DNA of 9,372 nucleotides, from assembly GCA_946479255.1 (NCBI GenBank), contig CAMLFK010000199.1, positions 1 through 9,372 of the forward strand. The letters run 5' to 3'. This document shows positions 1-7,422 of the stretch, piece after piece. Positions within the stretch are counted from its first letter, which is position 1, and every line of letters begins with the position of its first letter. The stretch comes from an uncultured Oxalobacteraceae bacterium. GTDB taxonomy: Bacteria > Pseudomonadota > Gammaproteobacteria > Burkholderiales > Burkholderiaceae. The position numbers and the translations under genes are program-made. The notes beneath the pieces are model-generated. The model was not told the origin of the DNA. It searched no databases and saw only the letters and a list, made by a program, of their open reading frames with translations.

Positions 1-422
1 GGATCGGCTACGTATTTACCGAGCGCCTGATGACCGAGTCCAAGCTCGCCAAGCAGGCTGACGCCAAGATCGAAGCCGAGTTCTCCAAGCGCCAGAAGGC
101 CATCCAGGAGATGATCGGCAAATTCAAGGGCATGTCCGACAAGCTCGATAACGATGCGCCGACCCTGGGCGAAGCAGAACGCACCAAGCGCACGCGCGAA
201 CTGTACGACCTGGACAAGGACTTGCAGCGCACCCAGCGCGAGTTCCGCGAAGACCTCTTGCAGCGCAAGAGCGAAGAGCGGGCCAATATCGCGCAGAAGG
301 CGTACAAGCTGATCGAACAGATCGCCGAACAGGAAAAGCTCGACATCGTGCTGCAGGAATCGGCCTGGTCGAGTTCGCGGATCGATATCACCGACAAGAT
401 CCTCAAACAGCTCGATAAGTAA
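1..422 (+). CDS. skp: OmpH/Skp-family periplasmic chaperone, 5' end missing
   Basis: This is the C-terminal 139 codons of an OmpH/Skp protein, a periplasmic holdase that carries unfolded outer-membrane proteins from the Sec translocon to the BAM complex. The open frame runs in from the left edge (first full codon at 3), so the start and signal peptide lie outside the window; roughly 30 residues are missing if the family's usual length of about 170 applies. The visible part opens with IGYVFTERL, the beta strand that begins the mature protein in this family. A long charged helix rich in K, E, R and Q follows, matching the coiled-coil tentacles of Skp. It ends with SSRIDITDKILKQLDK, close to the family's C-terminal P-R-[IV]-DITDK signature. 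An internal ATG at 30 is not the real start because the family strand lies upstream of it. Position just before lpxD is the usual one in Proteobacteria, normally after bamA. The family call is firm; the symbol is by family and context. Confidence 0.93.
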   Translation, partial: IGYVFTERLMTESKLAKQADAKIEAEFSKRQKAIQEMIGKFKGMSDKLDNDAPTLGEAERTKRTRELYDLDKDLQRTQREFREDLLQRKSEERANIAQKAYKLIEQIAEQEKLDIVLQESAWSSSRIDITDKILKQLDK

Positions 423-441
423 TTTTTAACCGTTAGCTTGT

Positions 442-477
442 AAGCCGTCATTGCCGCGTACGCGGCAATGACGGCTT
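442..477. repeat. 36-bp perfect palindrome between skp and lpxD
   Basis: The two 16-base arms (AAGCCGTCATTGCCGC and its exact complement) flank a central GTAC that is itself self-complementary, so all 36 bases form one uninterrupted inverted repeat. As RNA this would fold into a long, GC-rich hairpin. The 3' flank on the + strand is TTAACACTTT, which lacks the run of U residues of a normal intrinsic terminator, and the lpx genes downstream need read-through. A role in partial attenuation, mRNA processing or stability, or an origin as a repetitive extragenic palindrome, fits better than full termination. The core GTCATTGCCGC / GCGGCAATGAC resembles the GTCATTCCCGC...GCGGGAATGAC elements scattered through many betaproteobacterial genomes; that comparison is from memory. 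Confidence 0.8.
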
Positions 478-502
478 TAACACTTTCATACTGAGTACAT
501 AT

Positions 503-1552
503 ATGGCCACCAGACTCGGTGAACTAATCGAACGCCTGGGCGGACAACTGGTCGGCGACCCGAAGCTCGAAGTCTCGGGCATCGCGCCGTTGTCGGACGC
601 CGGCGCTTCGCACATCAGCTTCCTCTCCAACAGCAAGCTGCGCGCCCAGGCTGCGCAGACCGGCGCCGCCGCGCTGATCCTGTCGCCCAACGACGACGAA
701 GCGGTCGCAGCCACCTACCAGGGCGCGCGCATCGTCACCAAGAACCCCTACGCCTACTTTGCCCGCGCCGCCCAGTATTTTGAATCCCTGACGGCCATCG
801 TGCCCGAGCCGGGCATTCACCCGAGTGCCAGCGTGGCCGGCGGCGCTAAAGTAGACCCGAGCGCCCACGTCGGCCCCAACGCCACCATCGAAACCGGCGC
901 GGTCATCGAGGCAGGCGCGGTCATCGGCGCCGGCTGCTTCGTGGGGCGCGAGGCCTTCATCGGCGAAGGCACCCAGCTGTTCGCCAACGTCACCTTCCAC
1001 GCCCGCTGCCGCATCGGCAAGCGCGGCATCCTGCATTCGGGCGCCGTGATCGGCACCGACGGCTTTGGCTTCGCCAACGAAGGCGGCGTGTACATCAAGA
1101 TTCCCCAGACCGGCCGGGTGGTGATCGGCGACGATGTCGACATCGGCGCCAATACCACGGTCGACCGCGGCGCGCTGGCCGACACCATCATCGAAGACGG
1201 CGTCAAGCTCGACAACCAGATCCAGATCGGCCACAACTGCCATATCGGCGCGCACACCGCCATGGCGGGCTGCGTCGGCGTGGCCGGCAGCGCTAAAATC
1301 GGTAAATACTGCACCTTTGGCGGCGCCGCCATGGTGCTGGGCCACCTGACCATCGCCGACCACGTGCACATCTCCTCGGCCAGCATGGTGTCGCGCTCGA
1401 TCAGCGAACCAGGGCAGTACACCGGCTTTTACCCGCTGGCCAAGAACGCCGAATGGGAAAAAAGTGCCGCCATCGTTCGCAATTTGGACACGATGCGCGA
1501 TAAAATCCGGGCGCTGGAAAAAACACTCAAAACACTGACAGAACAAAAATGA
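503..1552 (+). CDS. lpxD: UDP-3-O-(3-hydroxyacyl)glucosamine N-acyltransferase
   Basis: LpxD catalyses the third step of lipid A synthesis in the cytoplasm: it moves a 3-hydroxyacyl chain from acyl carrier protein to the 2-amino group of UDP-3-O-acylglucosamine. The 349 residues match the family length (about 340). An N-terminal uridine-binding domain (about 1-100) is followed by a left-handed beta helix of hexapeptide repeats (about 105-300: [24 protein letters not shown] and similar). The conserved GTDGFGFA motif is at 184-191, and QIGHNC at 241-246 carries the expected catalytic His244. A charged C-terminal helix (about 315-349) completes the fold, as in the trimeric enzyme. The ATG at 503 begins [14 protein letters not shown], the normal N-terminus; no strong Shine-Dalgarno sequence is visible before it. 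The TGA stop overlaps the fabZ ATG by 4 bp. Confidence 0.97.
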   Translation: MATRLGELIERLGGQLVGDPKLEVSGIAPLSDAGASHISFLSNSKLRAQAAQTGAAALILSPNDDEAVAATYQGARIVTKNPYAYFARAAQYFESLTAIVPEPGIHPSASVAGGAKVDPSAHVGPNATIETGAVIEAGAVIGAGCFVGREAFIGEGTQLFANVTFHARCRIGKRGILHSGAVIGTDGFGFANEGGVYIKIPQTGRVVIGDDVDIGANTTVDRGALADTIIEDGVKLDNQIQIGHNCHIGAHTAMAGCVGVAGSAKIGKYCTFGGAAMVLGHLTIADHVHISSASMVSRSISEPGQYTGFYPLAKNAEWEKSAAIVRNLDTMRDKIRALEKTLKTLTEQK

Positions 1553-2034
1553 CCATGACCGAATCCAAGACGCTCGACATCCTCGCCATCAAAAAGCTGC
1601 TGCCGCACCGCTATCCGCTGCTGCTGGTCGACCGCGTGCTGACCTGGGAAGCCAACAAGACCATCACGGCGATCAAGAACGTCACCGCCAACGAAGAGTT
1701 CTTCAATGGCCACTTCCCGCACAAGCCGGTCATGCCGGGCGTGCTGATGATCGAAGCGATGGCCCAGACCGCGGCCATCCTGTCCTTCCTCACGATGGGC
1801 ATCGAGCCTGACGAAAACTCGGTGGTATATTTTGTGGGCATCGACAACGCGCGCTTCAAGCGCCCGGTTGGTCCTGGCGACCAGCTTAAAATGGACGTCG
1901 AGATCGTGCGCGTTTCGCGCGGCATCTGGAAGTACAAGGCGGTCGGCAGCGTCGACGGCGCCGTGGCCGTGGAAGCGGACCTGATGTGCACCATCCGCAG
2001 CGCCACCGACGCGAGCCAGGCCGCGGGGCAGTAA
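1549..2034 (+). CDS. fabZ: 3-hydroxyacyl-ACP dehydratase FabZ
   Basis: FabZ dehydrates 3-hydroxyacyl-ACP to trans-2-enoyl-ACP in the elongation cycle of type II fatty acid synthesis. It competes with LpxA and LpxD for the same substrates and so sets the balance between phospholipid and lipid A. The protein has 161 residues, slightly longer than the 151 of E. coli. It carries the single hot-dog fold with [14 protein letters not shown] (17-30) and [20 protein letters not shown] (53-72). The latter supplies the catalytic pair His55 and Glu69, equivalent to His54 and Glu68 in E. coli. The start at 1549 lies in an ATGA overlap with the lpxD stop; an in-frame ATG at 1555 is possible and would remove only two residues. 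The TAA stop shares one base with the lpxA start. Its place between lpxD and lpxA is the standard proteobacterial arrangement. Confidence 0.97.
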   Translation: MTMTESKTLDILAIKKLLPHRYPLLLVDRVLTWEANKTITAIKNVTANEEFFNGHFPHKPVMPGVLMIEAMAQTAAILSFLTMGIEPDENSVVYFVGIDNARFKRPVGPGDQLKMDVEIVRVSRGIWKYKAVGSVDGAVAVEADLMCTIRSATDASQAAGQ

Positions 2035-2822
2035 TGACGATGATCCACCCAACCGCGATTGTCGACCCCAAGGCCGAGCTGGGCGAGGGCGTGAGCGTGG
2101 GCGCCTACTCGATGATCGGCCCCAATGTGACCATCGGCGCCGGCACCGAAGTGGGCCCGCACGTGGTCATCGAAGGCCACACGACCATCGGCCGCAACAA
2201 CAAGTTCTTCCAGTTCTCGTCGATCGGGGCCGCGCCGCAGGACAAGAAGTGGGCGGGCGAACCGACCCGGCTGGAGATCGGCGACGACAACACCATCCGC
2301 GAGTTTGTCACCATGAACACCGGCACGGTGCAGGATGCCGGTGTCACCCGCCTGGGTAACGACAACTGGATTTCTGCCTACGTCCACCTGGCGCACGACT
2401 GCCAGGTCGGCAGCCACACCATCTTTTCCAACAATGCCCAGCTGGCCGGGCACGTGGAAGTGGGCGACCATGCAATCTTGTCCGGCTACGCCGGCGTGCA
2501 CCAGTTCTGCAAGATCGGCGCGCATGCCTTCATCGGCATGTACACCAGCCTGACCCAGGACGTGCCGCCCTTCGTGCTGGTATCCGGTAATCCGGCCGGC
2601 GCGCGCGGCGTGAACATCGAAGGCCTCAAGCGGCGCGGCTTCACCCGAGCGCAGATCGACGCCATCCGCGCCGCCTACAAGCTGGTCTACCGTAACAACC
2701 TGACGCTGGAAGAAGCCAAGACCGCGCTCGTCGCGGAACAGGCTGCAACCGCCGAAGGCGCCGAGCAGTACACTGCCTGGCTCAACTTTTTGAACACTGC
2801 GACCCGTGGCATCGTCCGCTGA
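2034..2822 (+). CDS. lpxA: UDP-N-acetylglucosamine O-acyltransferase
   Basis: LpxA performs the first step of lipid A synthesis, adding a 3-hydroxyacyl chain from ACP to the 3-OH of UDP-GlcNAc. From the ATG at 2034 it has 262 residues, the same as E. coli LpxA. The frame is open further upstream (another ATG at 1986), but that lies inside fabZ and would add a non-family arginine-rich N-terminus. The protein starts directly into hexapeptide beta-helix repeats ([15 protein letters not shown]). It has the family segments [17 protein letters not shown] (74-90) and VHLAHDC (117-123) with catalytic His121, then [14 protein letters not shown] (155-168) and [10 protein letters not shown] (194-203), and ends with the helical ACP-binding domain (about 195-262). 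Residue 169, which corresponds to the E. coli chain-length ruler Gly173, is methionine, predicting preference for C10 acyl chains. It begins in a TAATG overlap with fabZ and ends 17 bp inside lpxB. Confidence 0.97.
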   Translation: MTMIHPTAIVDPKAELGEGVSVGAYSMIGPNVTIGAGTEVGPHVVIEGHTTIGRNNKFFQFSSIGAAPQDKKWAGEPTRLEIGDDNTIREFVTMNTGTVQDAGVTRLGNDNWISAYVHLAHDCQVGSHTIFSNNAQLAGHVEVGDHAILSGYAGVHQFCKIGAHAFIGMYTSLTQDVPPFVLVSGNPAGARGVNIEGLKRRGFTRAQIDAIRAAYKLVYRNNLTLEEAKTALVAEQAATAEGAEQYTAWLNFLNTATRGIVR

Positions 2823-3972
2823 CATCTCGATTGCAATGGTCGCCGGCGAAGTCTCCGGCGACATGCTGGCCGCGCGCCTGATGGCCGGCTTGCGTGCGCA
2901 CCGGCCGGAAGCGCGCTTTCATGGCATCGGCGGCGAACGCATGGCCGAGCAGGGCTTCATCTCGCACGTCCAGATGGACAAGCTGACCGTGCGCGGCCTG
3001 TTCGAAGTCATCCCGCGCTACCGCGAAATCAAGGGTATCCAGAACACCTTGCGCGACCAGTTGCTGGCCGAGCGCCCGGCGGTATTCATCGGCGCCGACT
3101 ACCCCGGCTTTAACCTGGGACTGGAACAGCAGCTGCGCGAGGCCGGCATCCCGACCGTGCATTTCGTGAGCCCGCAGATCTGGGCGTGGCGCGGCGGGCG
3201 CATCAAAAAGATCATCAAGGCCGTCTCGCACATGCTGGTGATCTTCCCCTTCGAGGAAGAGATTTACCGCAAGGCCGGCGTGCCGGTGACCTACATCGGC
3301 CATCCGCTGGCCGAGGTGATTCCCATGCAGCCCGACAGCCAGGGCGCGCGCGCCAGGCTGGGTGTACAGGGCGACGACCGCGTCGTCACCGTCATGCCGG
3401 GCAGCCGCATGGGCGAACTCAAGTACCTGGCCGAACCGTTCATCGGCGCCGTCAAGCTGTTGGCCGCGCGCGACCCGGACCTGCACTTCGTGGTGCCGAT
3501 GGCAGGCGCCCGCCAGCGCGCATATTTTGAACAGATCATCCAGAAGGCCGGCCTGGGCAATGTGAAGATCCAGATTCTTGACGGCGACTCGCACACGGCG
3601 ATTGCCGCAGCCGATGCCGTGCTGGTCGCCTCCGGCACCGCCACGCTGGAAGTGGCGCTGTACAAGAAGCCGATGGTGATTGCCTACAAAGTGCTGCGCG
3701 CCTCATGGGAGATCATGCGCCACATGGGCTACCAGCCATGGATCGGCCTGCCGAACATCCTGTCGCGCGAATTCGTCGTGCCCGAACTGCTGCAGCACGA
3801 CTGTACGCCGCAAAAACTGGCGGACGCGATGTGGCAGCAGTTGTCCGATGCCTCGGGGCGGACTACACTGGTACAACGCTTTACCGATATGCACCACAGC
3901 CTGCTGCGTAACAGCGCCGAAGAGAGCGCCGCCGCCGTGCTGCGCGTGATCGCCTCGTCCAGGGCTGCTTAA
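2806..3972 (+). CDS. lpxB: Lipid-A-disaccharide synthase
   Basis: LpxB is a GT19-family glycosyltransferase that joins UDP-diacylglucosamine to lipid X (diacylglucosamine 1-phosphate), making the beta-1,6 disaccharide of lipid A at the inner face of the inner membrane. The 388 residues match the family (382 in E. coli). Visible motifs are [12 protein letters not shown] (9-20), [10 protein letters not shown] (94-103, with the expected essential Asp98), VSPQIWAWR (121-129), IGHPLAE (164-170), MPGSRMGEL (197-205), ASGTATLE (275-282) in the nucleotide-binding half, and GLPNIL (314-319). I chose the GTG at 2806 because the next in-frame ATG (2836, residue 11) would cut off the first beta strand. 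This start lies 17 bp inside lpxA, so translation probably depends on ribosomes finishing lpxA; no good Shine-Dalgarno sequence is seen. rnhB follows after 11 bp. Confidence 0.96.
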   Translation: MASSADISIAMVAGEVSGDMLAARLMAGLRAHRPEARFHGIGGERMAEQGFISHVQMDKLTVRGLFEVIPRYREIKGIQNTLRDQLLAERPAVFIGADYPGFNLGLEQQLREAGIPTVHFVSPQIWAWRGGRIKKIIKAVSHMLVIFPFEEEIYRKAGVPVTYIGHPLAEVIPMQPDSQGARARLGVQGDDRVVTVMPGSRMGELKYLAEPFIGAVKLLAARDPDLHFVVPMAGARQRAYFEQIIQKAGLGNVKIQILDGDSHTAIAAADAVLVASGTATLEVALYKKPMVIAYKVLRASWEIMRHMGYQPWIGLPNILSREFVVPELLQHDCTPQKLADAMWQQLSDASGRTTLVQRFTDMHHSLLRNSAEESAAAVLRVIASSRAA

Positions 3973-3983
3973 GCAAGAGCATC

Positions 3984-4691
3984 ATGAGAAAAAAGAAGGT
4001 CAATTTCTACCCGGGGCTCAAGAAGAACGCGCTGCCGTTTACGCTTGATGACATCGTCTGCGGCGTGGACGAAGCGGGGCGCGGGCCGCTGGCCGGCCCG
4101 GTGTTCGCCGCCGCCGTGATCCTGCATCCGGACCGCCCCATCGAAGGCCTGCGCGACTCCAAGAAGCTCACCGCCGAGCGGCGCGAAGAACTGGCGCCGC
4201 TGATCAAGCAGCACGCGCTGGCCTGGGCGATTGCCGAGTGCTCGCATGAAGAAATCGACAGCATCAACATCCTCCAGGCGACCATGCTGGCCATGCGCCG
4301 CGCGGTCGAAGCGCTGCATACCATGCCGACCATCGCACTCATCGACGGCAACCGCAGCCCGGTGATGCACGTGCGCTGCCATCCGATCATCGAAGGCGAC
4401 GACAAGGTGCATGCGATTTCCGCCGCCTCTATTCTGGCCAAGACCGCGCGCGACGCCTCGCTGGTGGCGCTGCACGCGCTGTATCCGCAATACGGCTTCG
4501 ATCAGCACAAGGGCTATGGCACCCCCATGCACCTGGAACGCCTGCGCCTGCACGGCGCCTGCCCGGTGCACCGGCGCTCGTTTGCCCCGGTGCGCGCCAC
4601 CTTGCCCGGCGCGATGGGCAAGGGATCGATGGAGTTCGATTTCGGCGATGATGTCGATGGGTCCGACTTCGACCTGAACGAGCTCGCATGA
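3984..4691 (+). CDS. rnhB: Ribonuclease HII
   Basis: RNase HII cuts the RNA strand of RNA-DNA hybrids and starts removal of single ribonucleotides misincorporated into DNA. The 235-residue protein carries the four acidic metal ligands of the family: Asp29 and Glu30 in [15 protein letters not shown] (26-40), Asp121 in LIDGN, and Asp157 in AKTARDA. The segments LRDSKKL (56-62) and [16 protein letters not shown] (138-153) and the substrate-sensing region [11 protein letters not shown] (170-180) also match. It is longer than E. coli RNase HII (198). The extra length is a basic N-terminus (RKKK at 2-5) before the fold and an acidic tail from about 214 with eight D/E in the last 19 residues. No alternative start lies between 3984 and the active-site strand. 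It follows lpxB after 11 bp and overlaps the next gene by 4 bp; this linkage to lpxB is widespread in Proteobacteria. Confidence 0.96.
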   Translation: MRKKKVNFYPGLKKNALPFTLDDIVCGVDEAGRGPLAGPVFAAAVILHPDRPIEGLRDSKKLTAERREELAPLIKQHALAWAIAECSHEEIDSINILQATMLAMRRAVEALHTMPTIALIDGNRSPVMHVRCHPIIEGDDKVHAISAASILAKTARDASLVALHALYPQYGFDQHKGYGTPMHLERLRLHGACPVHRRSFAPVRATLPGAMGKGSMEFDFGDDVDGSDFDLNELA

Positions 4692-5473
4692 AGACCATCA
4701 CCTCGCGCGAGAATCCGCTCTACAAAGAACTCAAACACCTTTCCACCAGCTCGCAGGCGCGTAAAAAAGCCGGGCAGACCCTGCTCGACGGCGTGCACCT
4801 GTGCCAGTCGTTCCTTTCCCTGCGCGGGACTCCCGCCCACTGCATCGTCTCCGAAAGCGCCCTCGCCAATCCGGAAGTGGCCGACATCGTCATGCAGTGC
4901 GAGAACCTGCATGCCCGCGTCACCGCCATGCCCGATGCGCTCTACAACGCGCTGAGCCAGGTGGAGCATGGCGTCGGCCTGATGTTCCTGATCGAGACGC
5001 CGGCGCTGCCGATACCCGCCAGGCTGACCGTTTCCGCGGTCTTGCTGGACAACCTGCAAGACCCCGGCAATGTCGGCTCCATCCTGCGCAGCGCGGCCGC
5101 GGCCGGCATCACCCAGGTATTCTGCAGCGGCGGCACCGCCTTCTGCTGGTCGCCCAAGGTGCTGCGCGCGGCCATGGGTGCGCACTTCGTGGTCGAGATT
5201 TACGAGAACGTCGACCTGGCCGCGCTGCTCAAGGCGTCTTCCATTCCGGTGCTGGCCATGAGCGGCTACGCCACCCAGCGCCTGTACGACGTCGACCTGA
5301 AGCAGCCGGTCGGCTGGCTGCTGGGGCACGAAGGGCAGGGCGTGGCCGACGACCTGATGGCGCTGGCCACCCACCAGGTGGTGATTCCCCATGCCGGTGC
5401 GATTGAGTCGCTGAACGTGGCCGCCTGCGCCGCCGTGTGTTTTTTTGAGCAGCTGAGGCAAAGTCAGGCATAG
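4688..5473 (+). CDS. TrmH/SpoU-family RNA 2'-O-methyltransferase
   Basis: This is a SPOUT-class methyltransferase predicted to use S-adenosylmethionine to methylate a ribose 2'-OH in rRNA or tRNA. The N-terminal part (about 1-100) looks like the SpoU substrate-binding domain: the opening is basic ([14 protein letters not shown]) and [10 protein letters not shown] matches the family pattern. The C-terminal trefoil-knot domain has motif 1, [18 protein letters not shown] (119-136, with Asn128 and catalytic Arg134), motif 2, LLGHEGQGV (211-219), and motif 3, [14 protein letters not shown] (233-246). The length of 261 is normal. Which nucleotide it modifies cannot be read from sequence; related proteins include RlmB, TrmH and the TsnR group, so no symbol is given. 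The ATG at 4688 overlaps the rnhB stop (ATGA). It is the last gene of the lpx block, and a 52-bp gap separates it from the next gene. Confidence 0.92.
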   Translation: MKTITSRENPLYKELKHLSTSSQARKKAGQTLLDGVHLCQSFLSLRGTPAHCIVSESALANPEVADIVMQCENLHARVTAMPDALYNALSQVEHGVGLMFLIETPALPIPARLTVSAVLLDNLQDPGNVGSILRSAAAAGITQVFCSGGTAFCWSPKVLRAAMGAHFVVEIYENVDLAALLKASSIPVLAMSGYATQRLYDVDLKQPVGWLLGHEGQGVADDLMALATHQVVIPHAGAIESLNVAACAAVCFFEQLRQSQA

Positions 5474-5525
5474 ACGAGGCCGGAATCTCCGGGTAATCTT
5501 CGATCTTAAGCTTACTGGAGTCACG

Positions 5526-6722
5526 ATGGACATCGCGCATTTGCATTTTTTGGTCGCTGAAGCGGATACGGCTGAGCGCCTGGCAACAGCGGTCATGCTC
5601 GGCCACCTGGGCGCGGTGCAGGTCACCCAGGTACCCGATGGGCATACGGCGCTGCGCTGTTTTCAGGATTCCTTCACACCCACCGTGGATATCGCCATCA
5701 TCGACCTGGCGCTGCCGGGCATGGACGGCCTTGAACTGATCCGCAGCCTGGCCGGCATGAAGTGCCGCGCGCGCCTCATTGTCACCGGCGCCCAGAGCGG
5801 CAACCTGATGTTCTCCATCGAGACCATGGCGCAGGCCTACGGCGTCGACCTGCTGGGGGCGATCTCCAAGCCGGTCAGCGTGGCCAAGCTTGAATCCTTG
5901 TTAAACAATTACGTACCGCCGGCGACCGCCTCGAACCGGCCCAAGGCTCCTACGTTTACCTTCACAGAGATCGGCATTGGCCTGCAGGCGCGCCAGTTCG
6001 AGCCATTTTTCCAGCCCAAGATCGAGCTGGAGACCGGGCGGGTCAAGGGACTGGAGACCTTTGCGCGCTGGCGCCACCCCGAGCATGGCGTGCTGGGGCC
6101 GAAGTCGTTCATCGACGCGCTGGTGCAGAACAACCGGGTCGACTTCCTCGACTGGAGCATGATCGAAAAGTCGGTGGAGCGCTGCCGCTACTTCCATGAC
6201 CGGGGTTTGCCGATTTCGATCTCGATAAATCTCGCGGTCGAGACGCTGGCGCATCCCTCGTTCATCCAGCAGATCACCTCCTGCATGGGACGGCACCGCG
6301 TGATGCCCGACTATATAACCTTCGAGATGCCGGAATCGTCGGTGCTCACGCAGGACCCGAACTTCATCGAACGCCTGGTACGGCTGCGCATGATGGGCTT
6401 CGGGCTGGCGATCGACGATTATGGGACAGGGCGCTCGAACCTGCAGCTGCTGGCGCGCGTGCCGTTTTCCGAACTGAAGATCGACCGCAGCTTTGTCGAT
6501 GGGGCGTCCAAGAAGCGGGCTTTGTCGGTCGTGCTCAGTACTTGCCTTGGCCTGGCGAAGAGCCTGGAGCGGCAATCGGTCGCGGTGGGTGTGGAGACCA
6601 AGCAGGATTGGGACTTCCTGCAGCGCCTGGGCTGCACGTACGCGCAGGGGTATCATATCGCCAAGCCGATGGAAGCCGAGGCGTTTCCGGGATGGCTGGA
6701 GGATTGGCAGCAGTTTTTCTAG
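5526..6722 (+). CDS. REC-EAL response regulator, RocR-like, with degenerate phosphodiesterase site
   Basis: The 398-residue protein has a receiver domain (about 5-130) and a C-terminal EAL domain (about 145-395), the layout of the Pseudomonas c-di-GMP phosphodiesterase RocR. The receiver has Asp60 as phospho-acceptor (IIDLALPGMDG), Thr87 and Lys115, but its acidic pocket reads E12-A13-D14, so the second pocket acid is missing. In the EAL domain the ligands Glu177, Asn235, Glu267, Glu270, Asp297, Asp298, Lys318 and Gln374 are all present, and loop 6 reads DDYGTGRSNL. Two changes stand out. The EAL signature is ETF (177-179), and the usual AEGVE is AVGVE, putting Val354 where RocR has its proposed general base Glu352. 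The protein may therefore bind c-di-GMP without efficient hydrolysis; this is an inference. The start at 5526 has TGGAG 5 bp upstream (5516-5520). No sensor kinase gene is in the window. The GST-like gene follows after 8 bp. Confidence 0.9.
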   Translation: MDIAHLHFLVAEADTAERLATAVMLGHLGAVQVTQVPDGHTALRCFQDSFTPTVDIAIIDLALPGMDGLELIRSLAGMKCRARLIVTGAQSGNLMFSIETMAQAYGVDLLGAISKPVSVAKLESLLNNYVPPATASNRPKAPTFTFTEIGIGLQARQFEPFFQPKIELETGRVKGLETFARWRHPEHGVLGPKSFIDALVQNNRVDFLDWSMIEKSVERCRYFHDRGLPISISINLAVETLAHPSFIQQITSCMGRHRVMPDYITFEMPESSVLTQDPNFIERLVRLRMMGFGLAIDDYGTGRSNLQLLARVPFSELKIDRSFVDGASKKRALSVVLSTCLGLAKSLERQSVAVGVETKQDWDFLQRLGCTYAQGYHIAKPMEAEAFPGWLEDWQQFF

Positions 6723-6730
6723 GATCAGCC

Positions 6731-7390
6731 ATGTCGCTAGCGCTCTACGGTCATCCCTTTTCTTCGTACACGCAGAAGGTGCTCATTGCGCTGTATGAGA
6801 ACGGCACGCCTTTCGAATACTGCCATCTTGGGCCGGATACGCCCAAGCATTCGGAAGAATGGCTGCGGCGCTGGCCGCTGGGTAAATTCCCGCTTTTGGT
6901 CGATGAGGGCCGCAACGTCGTCGAGACCAGCATTATCATTGAATATCTTCAGCTCGCGCATCCGGGGCCGGTGAACCTGCTGCCTGGCGATCCGATGGCC
7001 GCGCTGGATGTGCGCTTCCTGGACCGCTTTTTCGACCTGCATGTGATGAGTCCGATGCAGCATGCTGTGGGTGGCGCGCTCTCTGGTGATCCGGTGAAGC
7101 GGCAGGATGGCTTGGTGTTCGCGCGGGAAAAGCTTGAACTTGCTTACGCGTGGCTGGAAGGGCAGCTTGCCGGGAGGGCGTGGGCTGCTGGGGATGACTT
7201 CACGCTGGCCGACTGCGCGGCGGCGCCTTCGCTGTTTTATGCGGATTGGACGCATCGGATTTCGGAGTCCTTCCCCGTACTGCGCGCGTATCGCGCTCGC
7301 CTGCTTGCGCGTCCTTCGTTTGCGCGTGCAGTGGAAGAGGCGCGGCCTTATCGGCCGTTCTTTCCGCTGGGGGCGCCGGACAGGGATTAG
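6731..7390 (+). CDS. Glutathione S-transferase family protein
   Basis: This is a cytosolic GST-fold protein of 219 residues, a normal length. The N-terminal thioredoxin-like domain (about 1-78) starts LALYGHPFSSYTQKVLIALYE, with Ser11/Ser12 near the usual glutathione-activating position. The cis-proline is probably Pro54 (GKFPLLVDE), and ETSIIIEYL (65-73) is the glutathione gamma-glutamyl-binding segment. The all-helical C-terminal domain (about 90-205) carries the N-capping box FTLADCAAAPSLFY (157-170). The substrate cannot be predicted; roles from detoxification to stress response are known in the family. The ATG at 6731 has AGGA at 6721-6724. The frame is open upstream into the EAL gene, but that extension has no GST character. 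Codon use is looser than in the lpx genes, with more GGG, AGG, GCT and CTT. It lies 8 bp after the REC-EAL gene, so the two are probably co-transcribed. It converges on ppsR, leaving only 32 bp between the stops. Confidence 0.9.
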   Translation: MSLALYGHPFSSYTQKVLIALYENGTPFEYCHLGPDTPKHSEEWLRRWPLGKFPLLVDEGRNVVETSIIIEYLQLAHPGPVNLLPGDPMAALDVRFLDRFFDLHVMSPMQHAVGGALSGDPVKRQDGLVFAREKLELAYAWLEGQLAGRAWAAGDDFTLADCAAAPSLFYADWTHRISESFPVLRAYRARLLARPSFARAVEEARPYRPFFPLGAPDRD

Positions 7391-7422
7391 TCGCGTTGGG
7401 ATGGGGGTACTTTCAAGGGGTG

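Noticed and set aside
524..1546. Long open frame (340 codons) on the - strand opposite lpxD
   Set aside because: It lies fully opposite a clear lpxD, has low-complexity Ala/Gly/Asp/Val composition and no recognisable motif. Long antisense frames are expected in GC-rich coding DNA.
1611..2864. 417-codon - strand frame opposite fabZ and lpxA
   Set aside because: It spans two well-supported genes on the other strand, and its product has no family features. It is a third-position GC artefact.
5440..5446. Run of seven T near the end of the methyltransferase gene as a frameshift site
   Set aside because: A -1 slip would meet TGA at once and remove only the last dozen or so residues. There is no stimulatory structure and no reason to expect programmed shifting.
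5480..5492. Small inverted repeat CCGGA-ATC-TCCGG after the methyltransferase gene as a terminator
   Set aside because: The stem is only 5 bp and no U-run follows, so it is too weak to call.
4514..5626. 370-codon - strand frame across the rnhB end, methyltransferase gene and REC-EAL start
   Set aside because: It crosses three confirmed genes and an intergenic gap, has biased composition and no domain signature.
6542..6730. Upstream extension of the GST frame into the REC-EAL gene
   Set aside because: The extra residues are Gly/Ala/Pro-rich and unlike a GST N-terminus. The ATG at 6731 has AGGA before it and starts exactly at the first GST strand.
7391..7422. Possible bidirectional terminator between the convergent GST gene and ppsR
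   Set aside because: The 32-bp gap shows no inverted repeat or T-run that would support a call.
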